The position numbers and the translations under genes were made by a program. From contig NZ_JAJTWU010000005.1 of NCBI RefSeq assembly GCF_021353265.1, positions 186,001 through 250,000 of the forward strand: DNA of 64,000 nucleotides, read 5' to 3'. The number at the start of each line of letters is the position of its first letter. Positions within the stretch are counted from its first letter, which is position 1. Below are positions 38,549 to 47,506 of this stretch, in pieces. The notes below the pieces were generated by a model. It saw only the letters and a program-made list of their open reading frames with translations, was not told the DNA's origin and did not search any database. This stretch comes from Pelomonas cellulosilytica (GTDB lineage Bacteria > Pseudomonadota > Gammaproteobacteria > Burkholderiales > Burkholderiaceae_C).

Positions 38549-38883
38549 CGAGGTTCGGAACGCGAGCGGCAGCTCACGCCAGAACCGCCCGCTCGGGTCC
38601 ACATCGACTTACCGGCGGCTTCCCTATCCAAGCCGATCGCCCGACAGTCGTGCCCGTCTTCTACCTATTTGAGCGGCCGCTTCTGCTGTTTTCGACCGGC
38701 GCTGCGGACCCTGATCAGTCCTCGACTACAAACGCGCCGGCGCCGTAAAGCAGTTGCCCATTCTTGAAGTTCAACAGCGACGTCTAAGGGCTGCCGCTTT
38801 ATTTACCAACTCACAGGCTGGTATGTTCTCCCATACTGACTTGATCGTGCTTAACTCCGCAGAAGCGGCGAGGCGTCAACCAC

Positions 38884-40815
38884 CTAGTATCTCAGTGAAA
38901 GTTCCTCTAGCGCAGCCCTATCGGAGACGGTTCCGATTGCAAGTGCGGCAGCGTAGAGCGATTCTGCATACAATATTTCCAGAAACTTTTTCCGCCGAGA
39001 CTCAGGTGCCTCGCGTAGGTATGTCTCTACCCATTTTGCATGAGCGCCCGTCAAATTCTTCGCGAAGATATGCGCTCTGCGAGTTACGCTAGGCAGAGAC
39101 GAGGCCAAAAGAACTGCCCGCTTGAGATCATCTGTTAGGCGTTGAATGATTGATCGGTGGGTGGTGTCGTATTGGCGGTCGACTTTGGCTATTCTTGATA
39201 TATTTGGATTAGAGTCATCTGCCCAAGCTCCCCAAACCTCAGATGCGGCCACCTCTTCCGATTGGCTGAGCGCAAAGAGAATTCTCTTCATATTTGGCTC
39301 GGATGCCAAAGCGGCTGATATCTCGCCTCGGATGAGAAGGAGTATGTAATCGGCCGATGTAACGGAGCCTGCAGCCAGAAGTATAATCTCACGCCACTGT
39401 CGATTGCAGATGTTCGCAAAGCTGAGTTCGTGACGCAGGGTTTTCTCATTTGTGCTGTCGATTAAGTACTGCGCCACAAAGTACTCGTGGATGGTCAAGT
39501 GGGAGAAGGCATAGTAGTCGCTGGTTTCGTGAACGACTAACCCATGAGCTGCCTCAAGATTGCGGAGAACCTCGTTCGCTTCCAGGCCGTCGTCTATTTC
39601 CCGTCGGGGAAGAGATTTGAGGTACTGCGCAATCACCGTGCATGCAGTCCCACCGCTAAAGATGAAGTGTCCTTGCTTGAAGAGCGTGTACGCCACATAT
39701 GCGAGCATCTGCTCCTTTCGTGAAGACGTGAGCTTGCGATACGGATTGTCTCGCTCGATACCTCGAGACACGCTCCACCGACGAAGCAGCGCCTCAACCG
39801 CCTCTTTGTAAAGATCGCCTCGTCGCAAGGGAAATTCCCGAGTTTCGTCATATCCGATGCAGAGAAGAGCAAGCAATAGTGGCGTGCTTGCAAGGTCACG
39901 AAGTCCTCCATTGTCAGGTAGCGCCCAAGCGTCCAAGAACGAGCGCAGTGCGGCGGGGTCATCGGAATACCATCGCTTGACAAATGAAAGCTGTTGTTGC
40001 GGAGAGAAATCTGCGATCTGAGCGACCGCAAACTTTTCGAAAGTGAAAAGTTCTGCTCCGACTCGGCAAGTCAAAATTACCTGCAGCTTTGGGTATCCTG
40101 AGGCAATCTTAAGTATTTCACCAATCAATGTTCGACGGATTCCATCCCTCTCTGTAACTTCATCAAGACCGTCAAGTAGCAACACGGCTCGCCCAGCATC
40201 CATAAGATGATCGAGGAACTCTTCTGTATTTGGAAGCTTCGCAATTTCGAACTGTTGCGCAATATGTCGCCAAAGGTTAATTTCGCTTGAATCCGCAACA
40301 TTCTCTGATATGTCCTTGAGCGCCACGTAGATTGGGGTGGAACGCTTGTTACTGGCGATCGAACGAAGTACAAGATGGCGCAGCAGTGTTGTCTTACCTG
40401 CGCCAGGCTTCCCCGTCAAATAAATGCGCTTCTCGCGCAAGATGGCCTCGGCGGGGAGTCGCTGTTCTTCGTCGGCTTGGCGCTTTTGTCTCAGCGCTGT
40501 CGCATCTAACGCGGAAGGGTTGCGGCGCTTTTGCTCTAACGGAGAGTCGTAGATATACACGTCGGTAAATATCTCGCTGAGGCGAATCTCCTTTGGATGC
40601 CCCAACAGTCTTGTTGTGGATACTCGTGCATAGAGAGCGGAGAGGTAAGCTTCGGCGTTTGTCTTCCAGACTACCGAAGCCCATTTCGACTCTGCATACT
40701 TTTCAAGTTTCTTTTTTAGGCGCTCGGGCACGAAGTCCCATGCAGTTTTGGCAGCTTCGCGGATGACAGAAATGTCTTCCGGATTCAAGCTTCCAAGGTC
40801 CGGAAATCCAATCAT
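38884..40815 (-). CDS. Bacterial NACHT NTPase, probable anti-phage protein
   Basis: The 643-residue STAND protein has a short helical N-terminal region of about 125 residues. The NACHT module has Walker A GKPGAGKTT (135-143), Walker B LLLDGLDEV (212-220), LTCRVG sensor, and the winged-helix tail FSHLTIHEYFVAQYL (about 437-451) typical of bacterial NACHT proteins. An alpha-helical C-terminal region of about 190 residues probably senses the trigger. Bacterial NACHT proteins of this layout defend against phages. No nuclease or TIR effector is fused, so the N-terminal region is the likely effector. An AGGGAG ribosome-binding site precedes the ATG. The gene is clearly more AT-rich than the core genome, so it was recently acquired. 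Confidence 0.88.
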   Translation of the reverse strand: MIGFPDLGSLNPEDISVIREAAKTAWDFVPERLKKKLEKYAESKWASVVWKTNAEAYLSALYARVSTTRLLGHPKEIRLSEIFTDVYIYDSPLEQKRRNPSALDATALRQKRQADEEQRLPAEAILREKRIYLTGKPGAGKTTLLRHLVLRSIASNKRSTPIYVALKDISENVADSSEINLWRHIAQQFEIAKLPNTEEFLDHLMDAGRAVLLLDGLDEVTERDGIRRTLIGEILKIASGYPKLQVILTCRVGAELFTFEKFAVAQIADFSPQQQLSFVKRWYSDDPAALRSFLDAWALPDNGGLRDLASTPLLLALLCIGYDETREFPLRRGDLYKEAVEALLRRWSVSRGIERDNPYRKLTSSRKEQMLAYVAYTLFKQGHFIFSGGTACTVIAQYLKSLPRREIDDGLEANEVLRNLEAAHGLVVHETSDYYAFSHLTIHEYFVAQYLIDSTNEKTLRHELSFANICNRQWREIILLAAGSVTSADYILLLIRGEISAALASEPNMKRILFALSQSEEVAASEVWGAWADDSNPNISRIAKVDRQYDTTHRSIIQRLTDDLKRAVLLASSLPSVTRRAHIFAKNLTGAHAKWVETYLREAPESRRKKFLEILYAESLYAAALAIGTVSDRAALEELSLRY

Positions 40816-41384
40816 CTATATCTCCCTTGGGTTGGACTTGTTAGGCTGCACAGAATGACACGGACAGAAGCTGTGCGGCGACGTACAGCTATGGTGCCAT
40901 TCGGGATCTGCCTCTTGTCACCAGAGAACCCTACACCCTATCAAGTGTTCCAACGTCCACTGACCACACTACTGTCAGACGCGAAAAGGCGATGAACGGC
41001 GAGAACGGGTCCGCTGTGATACCGGTACTGCCCATGCGATCTAATGTAGTAGAGACGCGGCGCTTGATCCGCATTTCAGAAATCGAGGCACGCTGAGCGT
41101 CAGTCTTTCGTCGATTCGGCCCCGAGCCATGGGCGCGGGCGACTTCATCGAAAGGCCGGTCTATGCCTGAGACCGGGCGGTCCGAGCTTGACTAGGCCGT
41201 CGCCTGGATGACCGGAATGTGTTGAGTACCTGTCGCACGACACGCACCGCCGACCGACCGAGATAGGCTGGTTGCGCTCAGTCGACGGTTACGCCACGAA
41301 CGTCAGCGCGCACTGCAACCCGTCTTTGGCGAGCATCGCCTTGATACTGCGGGATGCCACGGCCATCAGTGCTAGAGTGAAGAT
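40816..41384. other. Intergenic region between NACHT gene and retron
   Basis: About 570 bp without a supported gene. It must hold the divergent promoters of the NACHT gene and the retron RNA. No convincing -35/-10 pair, palindrome or terminator was recognised. The last 100 bp is where the retron promoter would be expected. Confidence 0.5.
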
Positions 41385-41521
41385 GGACTCGCGGACAGAT
41401 TTTTTGCCATGCTTCATGGCATGTGAAACAAATGTCCGGGGATATGCTCCTCGGCGTCCCTCGGTGTTGCCCGGCATCTCGCTGAGCAACTGTGCGGTCG
41501 CGTAAGAGTGTCCGTGGGTCC
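41385..41521 (+). ncRNA. Retron msr-msd RNA (Ec67/Eco2-like)
   Basis: Immediately upstream of the reverse-transcriptase gene. The a1 arm GGACTCGCGGACA (41385-41397) pairs over all 13 positions with a2 TGTCCGTGGGTCC (41509-41521), including two G-U wobbles. The a1 arm is followed by G-ATTTTTTG and a perfect hairpin GCCATG-CTT-CATGGC (41406-41420). This matches the Ec67 msr layout, where the branching G sits in CAGATTTGTTG before a hairpin, so G41398 is the predicted branch point. The msd part is the GC-rich stretch from about 41437 to a2. The RNA would be reverse-transcribed into 2',5'-branched msDNA. The a1/a2 stem is strong evidence; msd boundaries are approximate. Confidence 0.82.
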
Positions 41522-41544
41522 GCTTTGTTTCGCCGCCTTCACGC

Positions 41545-43293
41545 ATGTCCCAACTCAAACAGCTGAAGGCCGCAACGACCCTCTCTGACGTAGCCAGGCT
41601 CCTCGAAGTCAAGCCGGGCATGCTGTCCTTTGTTCTGTACAAGAAGCCAAAGGCAGCTCTGTACTCCAAGTTCGATATCCCGAAGCGACACGGTGGCACG
41701 AGAGAGATCTGGGCGCCAGACAAGGACCTGAAGCTCGTTCAGCACCGCCTTGCTAACCTGCTTCAGAACTGCGTTGAGGAGATCAACAGCTCGCGCGGTC
41801 ACGTCGAGGATGGCAAGCGCCATGGCGTCGCGCACGGGTTCAAGCGCAAGCACACGATCATGACTAACGCGCGTGTGCATGTGACGCGCAGGTACGTCTT
41901 CAACGTGGATTTGCATGACTTCTTCGGCACGATCAACTTCGGCCGGGTGCGCGGCTTCTTTCTGAAAGACAAGAACTTCGCGCTTCACGAGAAGGTGGCA
42001 ACCGTGATCGCACAGATCGCATGCCATGAAAACAAGCTTCCGCAGGGTAGCCCCTGCTCGCCGGTCATCTCGAACCTGATCGGCCACGTGATGGACATCA
42101 TGCTGGTCCGACTGGCCTCAGCAACGGGCTGCAGCTATTCGCGCTACGCCGACGACCTGACGTTCAGCTCGAACAAGAGTAAGTTCTCGTCCCGCGTCGC
42201 AAGGCAGGATGACGCAGACAAGGACCTCTGGCTACCGGGTCAAGGACTCAAGCGCCTGGTCGCCAAGGCCGGCTTCAGCTTCAACGACAAGAAGACCCGG
42301 ATGCAGTATCGGGACTCGCGGCAGGACGTGACGGGCCTGGTTGTGAACAGGAAGGTGAACGTCCCCGCAACCTATCGCTACACCGTCCGCGCAATGGTTG
42401 ACCATGCCCTGAAGACGGGCGCGTTCGAACGCATCTTCAAGAAGCTAGATGCGGCTGGCGTCGAAACGACCTTCAAGCAGCCCGGCACTAACCGCCAACT
42501 CATCGGCATGTTGTCGTACATCGATCAGGTCGACCTCTACAACCGCAAGCTCCGAGAAGATAACGGCCTCGAACCGCACGACACCTCGGGGCGAACCGAA
42601 CAGTTCCGCCGGTTCCTGTACTTCGATGCGTTTCACGCGATCGGATCGCCGGTCATCGTTTGTGAAGGCCCGACGGACAACATCTATCTCAGACACGCGA
42701 TTAAGCGATTGGCGCCGAAGTACCCAATGCTCGCCGCCGGAACGCCGCCAAAGCTGCTCCTGAGGCTGTTCAAGTATGGGCAGCGCCGGACCAGCGAGAT
42801 CACCCAACTCACGGGAGGGGTGGGTGGGCTTTGCCACTTAATGAAGCACTATCACTCGGACTTCATCAATAAGATCAAGGCGTCGGCTCCGAAGTACCCC
42901 GTCATCGTTCTTGTCGACAACGACGCAGGCGCGAAGGACATCTACGGCGCGATCTCTGGCATCACCAAGAAGCCGCGCCCGACCGGTAGAGAGCAGTTCA
43001 TCCACGTCGTCGGAAACATGTACGTGGTGCCGACGCCCTTGGGTGCCGGCGGCGCCAAGACAGCGATCGAAGACTTCTTCGATGCGAAAACTCTCGCGGA
43101 GACGCTCGGCACGAAGACCTTTTCGCGAGCGCCGAAATTCGACGACACCAAGCACTTCGGCAAGGCGGCTTTTGCGCGCGAGATCGTCGATAAGAAGGCC
43201 GACTCGATTGACTTCAGCGGGTTCTCGGCGATCCTGGACGGCGTGGTAGCGGTAGTGGCTGACTACGCAAAGCGCCATCCGCCGGTGCCGTAG
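41545..43293 (+). CDS. Retron reverse transcriptase fused to TOPRIM domain (Ec67/Eco2-like)
   Basis: The 582-residue protein is close to Ec67 RT in length and layout. In the RT domain, Asp122 lies in NVDLHDFFGTI, LPQGSPCSPVISN at about 165-177 and the catalytic YADD at 201-204. The retron-type AHGF segment (96-99) and VTG motif (261-263) are also present. The C-terminal TOPRIM has Glu373 in VIVCEGPTDN and the DxD pair Asp457/Asp459 in VIVLVDNDAG. In such retrons the msDNA-RT complex holds the TOPRIM effector in check until phage infection releases it, causing abortive infection. The gene begins 24 bp after the a2 arm; the ribosome-binding site is weak. Confidence 0.93.
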   Translation: MSQLKQLKAATTLSDVARLLEVKPGMLSFVLYKKPKAALYSKFDIPKRHGGTREIWAPDKDLKLVQHRLANLLQNCVEEINSSRGHVEDGKRHGVAHGFKRKHTIMTNARVHVTRRYVFNVDLHDFFGTINFGRVRGFFLKDKNFALHEKVATVIAQIACHENKLPQGSPCSPVISNLIGHVMDIMLVRLASATGCSYSRYADDLTFSSNKSKFSSRVARQDDADKDLWLPGQGLKRLVAKAGFSFNDKKTRMQYRDSRQDVTGLVVNRKVNVPATYRYTVRAMVDHALKTGAFERIFKKLDAAGVETTFKQPGTNRQLIGMLSYIDQVDLYNRKLREDNGLEPHDTSGRTEQFRRFLYFDAFHAIGSPVIVCEGPTDNIYLRHAIKRLAPKYPMLAAGTPPKLLLRLFKYGQRRTSEITQLTGGVGGLCHLMKHYHSDFINKIKASAPKYPVIVLVDNDAGAKDIYGAISGITKKPRPTGREQFIHVVGNMYVVPTPLGAGGAKTAIEDFFDAKTLAETLGTKTFSRAPKFDDTKHFGKAAFAREIVDKKADSIDFSGFSAILDGVVAVVADYAKRHPPVP

Positions 43294-43426
43294 CACGCCA
43301 TCCCGTGACCGGGAGATCGTGCCTGTCTGGACAGAGGCCGCCGGGGCATGCTTCGGCGAGCGATCTGCTGGCGAGAACGAGGCACATTGATAGCTTCGTG
43401 GCAACTGCTCGAACTGTGTCGACCAT

Positions 43427-46400
43427 CTACTTCGGCAGCGAGAGGTTGATCGCCCGGATAGCTACTTTCGCTCTATCCACGACGGGGACACGTTCAACCA
43501 GCATCGCCTCCATGGTTCGAGCGCTGGTTGGCCGATCCCCCTCAGGAGATGAGCGCGGTTTAAAGTCGAACCAGAGTACTAGATAGATCCCATGGCCATC
43601 CGCAGTTGGATCGTTCGAATATAGCTTTTGAAGCTGATCGCGCCATGCCAGCCAGAGACTGGCGTTGTCTTCTCTCTTGATTTCGATAGGCACCGCGAGC
43701 TGTCGACCAGAGCCCGAATACTCCACTCGAAGGTCTGATCGCTTCTCTGCAGCTGCTCGTCGCTCAGGCACAACATGAACGTTCAAGGGTCTGAAGCGCT
43801 CCCGCAATTGCTCCAGCAGTAGATCGCGGCAGTCGTTCTCGACTTTCGGCGTGGCTTCGGTTTCTTTCGTGCTATTCCAGTAGAGCCGGAGTCCAAAAGT
43901 GTCTGCTCCTCGGAGCTTCTTCTCAAGATCGCCAAGATGGTCAAGGGTCAGCGCAAGAAGGTCGGCCTGATTTGCAGGTGGACCACCAGCAATCGTCAAT
44001 GCTGCGGCCTCCGGTGTTGGATGCGCGTAGTAGGCCTCGCGCGCTACGTCCTGTTGGGAAAGCGCACTGAAATTCAGGCGAATTGCCCATGGCTCGAGTT
44101 GCGGGAGCTCTGCGAGCCGCTGGAGTTCGATGGCGGCTGACCGTTGAGGATCTGCGGCCAGCATCGTAACGAGTGCCCGCACGGTGTCGCCACGCTCATC
44201 GGCAGCTGAAACCCAATGGGCGCCTGTCGGCCGCTCTGGCCTTGTGATTGGCGCAAGGGCCTCAATGAGTCGAGATAGTGTTTTTGGAGATACACGGCGC
44301 AGGGATCGACCAACGCTGCTTTGCTGGTGGAGGGCGTTCCCTAGGGCAGCCAAGCGCTTCTGGTTCTTGCCAACAAATTCGGTCAACTGCTGCAGGGCAC
44401 TATCGCGGTACGGCAAATCTGCCGCTAGCCAGCAAAGGCGCTGCGCAGCATCGATGGACGGGTTGTCGAGCCTCCGTCGAACGATGGAGGCAGCAAGTGC
44501 ATCATCGAGAAGATGAAGGCCACTAAGCAAGTGGCTGTTTAGCTCCCGGCGAGATTCCTCTGAACTGCGCTGGGGAAAGCTCAGGAGAAGCTCCGGCAAT
44601 ACCATGCGCGCGAGTTCCGCCTGCTTTGGCTCCGATGTCAACGCCCACAGTCCTGACACGTGGAGGGGCCCCTTGCGCCTCAGGGCACGAATCGCATGGC
44701 GAATAAGCAGCGGCGCAACGATGGACGGGCGGGCCTCCGCGGCGCGAGAGTACCAAGCTGGCGTCTCGGTACCGTCGGTGAGCCAACTCGCGATTAAGGT
44801 GGATAAAAGCTTATCGCTCCAGCCATCGACCACCGCGACGTCCCGCTCACTGGCCCGCCGTGCGGCAAGAAGCAATGCCGGTCGGATCAAGTGATACCTG
44901 CCTTTGGCGTTCAGCTCAAGAATATCATCTGCGCTGGGAAGGTCGGCGCGAACAAAAACGTTGTTCAGTCCGGCAAGTGCCGCCCTGCTTGTCTCGACGT
45001 CAGTGACTAAGAAGTCTTGAGCCAGTTCCTCCGGGGTCTCTCCTTGTATGTCATAGAACCGCTTTCCACACGCCAGCGCGAACTGATGCATCACATGAGA
45101 TGGGGCACTGCCATCTAGGATCGCCGGTACGTGTGGGGCAAGGGCTATCCGTCGTGCCTCTCGCTTCGCGCGAGTTTCCGCTTCGTGCCTTCTTAGGCGA
45201 CGATGCTCCTCGCCCTGCCAATTGCCTTCAAGTGCGCAACTGAAGGCTTGTTCCAACCATTCGACAGCACTTGGGTGACGGTCGGTATTGGCAGCGACCC
45301 AACCTTCAATCTCTTCAATGGAGGGGATGTCGAATCCCGCCGGGGTATCTACGACGGCGCGAGCAGCTTGGAGAAAGCAGTACTCCGCCAGTTGCTGGTC
45401 TGTCTTGGTCGCTGCATGCTGTAGCAGCCAGTAGAACCAGTCTCGGGGAAGGGTGGCACGCAAGAGCCGTTGTTCACCTTCCCAGAAGTAGCGCCGCCCG
45501 CTTTGAGGATCGGTTCGAACAGCGTCCCATGCTAGCGCGACGATGGCCTTCATTCGCCCAGGCCGGCCAGTTAGCCAACTTGAAATTCGGGCTCCTCCGG
45601 CATCTGCATCCAGCTTGGCAAAGCCGTGTTTGTCCATGCCGAGGTCCAACCACGCAGACAACGTCGCGTCGTCGGCTTGATCGCCTGCGTTCTCCAATGC
45701 CCCCGCTAGGATGCCAGTGCGAAGACGATTCCATTCGCCCTCAAACTCGGTACGCGACTGCGGCTTGAGTTGAAGCCAAGCATTGACCAGCTTCGGGAAA
45801 TCGTGCGGGCGCGACCGATTGACGAGTCCGCTGTACCAAAATCTGGGCATCGTCGTGTTCCGTGCGATGTCACCGGGCTTCGGCCAGAATCTGAAAACCT
45901 CGTCCGGTCCCAACTGTTCGGGGTACATGCCGTCGAGGAGCTCGCTTGATAGTCGGGCATCCAGGTCCTTGAGGCTGCCATCGCGAAACTGCTCAAGCCA
46001 GGATCGTGCCTTGTTGACTTCAAGGCTACCGCCCTGCATCCAGACCTTCAGAGCTAGGATTCGGTTGCCGAACCAAACGGCGTCGTCTTCAACCCACGCC
46101 TCCAGCAGCGACCGGAGTTCCTGCATGGGTTCTCCGTTAATGAGTGCGTCAAAGACGCAGCCCATGAACGCTTGGTTCGAGCGATCTGGTGATCGGTCTG
46201 CCAGCACCTCTTCGAGCACATCCGCCATGTCTGCGGAGGCCAGAGGTGCAAATGGATGACTGGCCCAGTGCTGGTTGCGAAACCAAGGGTTCCGCTCGGC
46301 CTGGGCGCGGAGCGCCGCGAGAAGGGCCCGCTTGTCGTCGACGGAAAAGGCTGCGACGTCCCCGTTCAACACAATGCTTAGCGGATCCAGTTCAACTAGG

Positions 46401-47506
46401 GCCAGACGATCGCGAGCGTCGTGAACGGTCAGCCATCCGAGCAGGCCTCGAAGAGGCTCAACCACGCCCCCATCAGTACCCTGCATCAGTGCCAAGATCC
46501 GGCCCAAGGGCAGTCCTTTGCTCAGTCGCTCTGCGATAGATCTTGCCGCCAAAAACTCAGCAATGCTTCTATGTCTCGCAAACGACTCGCCATCGATCGT
46601 TGTGAAGACCTTGCTTGCAAGTGCGCGTTGCGGCGCAACTAGCTCGAATACCTTAGGAAGTGAATGCCAGGCGATGGAGGTGACGCTGCCCTCCAAAGAC
46701 TTCGTAAGAGACGACTTGCCGCTAAAAAGCAGAAGCGCGCAAAGCAATCCAGCATCGTCAAGGATTTGGTCCACGTCGCCTGGCTGCAGGGGCAAGACCT
46801 CCAAATGGGCAGGAGACTGCTCGGTAACCAACGTGCGGCAAGCCAGTCCGTAGATGTCGCAGCGGGTAGCTGGCCACCCTTGGTTGTCAGCTACCGCGCG
46901 GATTGTCAGATCGAGCAGCAGTGGGTTGCCGAACAAGGGCGCGAGCCCCAAGGCAGCACCTTGTTCCAGAAAGGCATCAGCATCAGGAACTTCGCCGGGG
47001 CGACCCACCAAGATTTGTCGCTGCTCGTCTTGGGAAAGAGGCTCCAGATGCAATTCATCGACCTCCCCATTGGGGGCAACTTGGCGTAGAGCGTCGAGAT
47101 CGGTCTGAGATCGCCAGTCATGCTCTCTGCAGGAAAGTCTGAAGCGCGGCCGCCCAAGTTCCTTGAGCTTGGCACGAATCGCATCCAACGGAATGCGCCC
47201 ATCGGCAGCACCGGCTCGCATCTCGTCAAGGCCGTCTATGAAGAGCGTCTTCCCGTGATCGCTGCGCTCAATCCCGAGCGAGATGAAGTCCCTTGCGCTG
47301 ATGTATACGCAGCCTTCGCCCAGACCCTCTTCTCGGAAGGACGCACTCTTTCCAGACCCGGGATCGCCAAGGAGAACATACGCTGCTATGCCACGCCAAG
47401 CCTCAAGGGGACGAGTTTCTGGCCTGCCTTCGGCCGACAAGCTTGTAGCGCGGCGCGGTATGTACAGCCGAACCTTGGTGGTGGCGGACCGAGTCACCGT
47501 GTCCAC
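43427..47506 (-). CDS. Giant STAND/NACHT-like NTPase with C-terminal PD-(D/E)xK nuclease domain
   Basis: This 1359-residue protein has an NTPase module right at the N terminus: Walker A LLGDPGSGKS (45-54), Walker B LFIDGLDEM (88-96), RLSCREHDW arginine/sensor segment and a FARHRSIAEFLAARS tail, as in NACHT proteins. About 800 residues of helical, repeat-like sequence follow, probably the sensor. The last 140 residues look like a PD-(D/E)xK nuclease: Glu1223 in KVENDCRD, Asp1258 in KRSDLRVEY, and Glu1275-x-Lys1277 in VPIEIKRE. The effector is therefore C-terminal, unlike the N-terminal nucleases of the Avs proteins I know. Its start overlaps the DUF4143 gene by 13 nt. Function inferred: nucleic-acid-degrading defence. 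I do not recognise the family by name. Confidence 0.78.
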   Translation of the reverse strand: MDTVTRSATTKVRLYIPRRATSLSAEGRPETRPLEAWRGIAAYVLLGDPGSGKSASFREEGLGEGCVYISARDFISLGIERSDHGKTLFIDGLDEMRAGAADGRIPLDAIRAKLKELGRPRFRLSCREHDWRSQTDLDALRQVAPNGEVDELHLEPLSQDEQRQILVGRPGEVPDADAFLEQGAALGLAPLFGNPLLLDLTIRAVADNQGWPATRCDIYGLACRTLVTEQSPAHLEVLPLQPGDVDQILDDAGLLCALLLFSGKSSLTKSLEGSVTSIAWHSLPKVFELVAPQRALASKVFTTIDGESFARHRSIAEFLAARSIAERLSKGLPLGRILALMQGTDGGVVEPLRGLLGWLTVHDARDRLALVELDPLSIVLNGDVAAFSVDDKRALLAALRAQAERNPWFRNQHWASHPFAPLASADMADVLEEVLADRSPDRSNQAFMGCVFDALINGEPMQELRSLLEAWVEDDAVWFGNRILALKVWMQGGSLEVNKARSWLEQFRDGSLKDLDARLSSELLDGMYPEQLGPDEVFRFWPKPGDIARNTTMPRFWYSGLVNRSRPHDFPKLVNAWLQLKPQSRTEFEGEWNRLRTGILAGALENAGDQADDATLSAWLDLGMDKHGFAKLDADAGGARISSWLTGRPGRMKAIVALAWDAVRTDPQSGRRYFWEGEQRLLRATLPRDWFYWLLQHAATKTDQQLAEYCFLQAARAVVDTPAGFDIPSIEEIEGWVAANTDRHPSAVEWLEQAFSCALEGNWQGEEHRRLRRHEAETRAKREARRIALAPHVPAILDGSAPSHVMHQFALACGKRFYDIQGETPEELAQDFLVTDVETSRAALAGLNNVFVRADLPSADDILELNAKGRYHLIRPALLLAARRASERDVAVVDGWSDKLLSTLIASWLTDGTETPAWYSRAAEARPSIVAPLLIRHAIRALRRKGPLHVSGLWALTSEPKQAELARMVLPELLLSFPQRSSEESRRELNSHLLSGLHLLDDALAASIVRRRLDNPSIDAAQRLCWLAADLPYRDSALQQLTEFVGKNQKRLAALGNALHQQSSVGRSLRRVSPKTLSRLIEALAPITRPERPTGAHWVSAADERGDTVRALVTMLAADPQRSAAIELQRLAELPQLEPWAIRLNFSALSQQDVAREAYYAHPTPEAAALTIAGGPPANQADLLALTLDHLGDLEKKLRGADTFGLRLYWNSTKETEATPKVENDCRDLLLEQLRERFRPLNVHVVPERRAAAEKRSDLRVEYSGSGRQLAVPIEIKREDNASLWLAWRDQLQKLYSNDPTADGHGIYLVLWFDFKPRSSPEGDRPTSARTMEAMLVERVPVVDRAKVAIRAINLSLPK

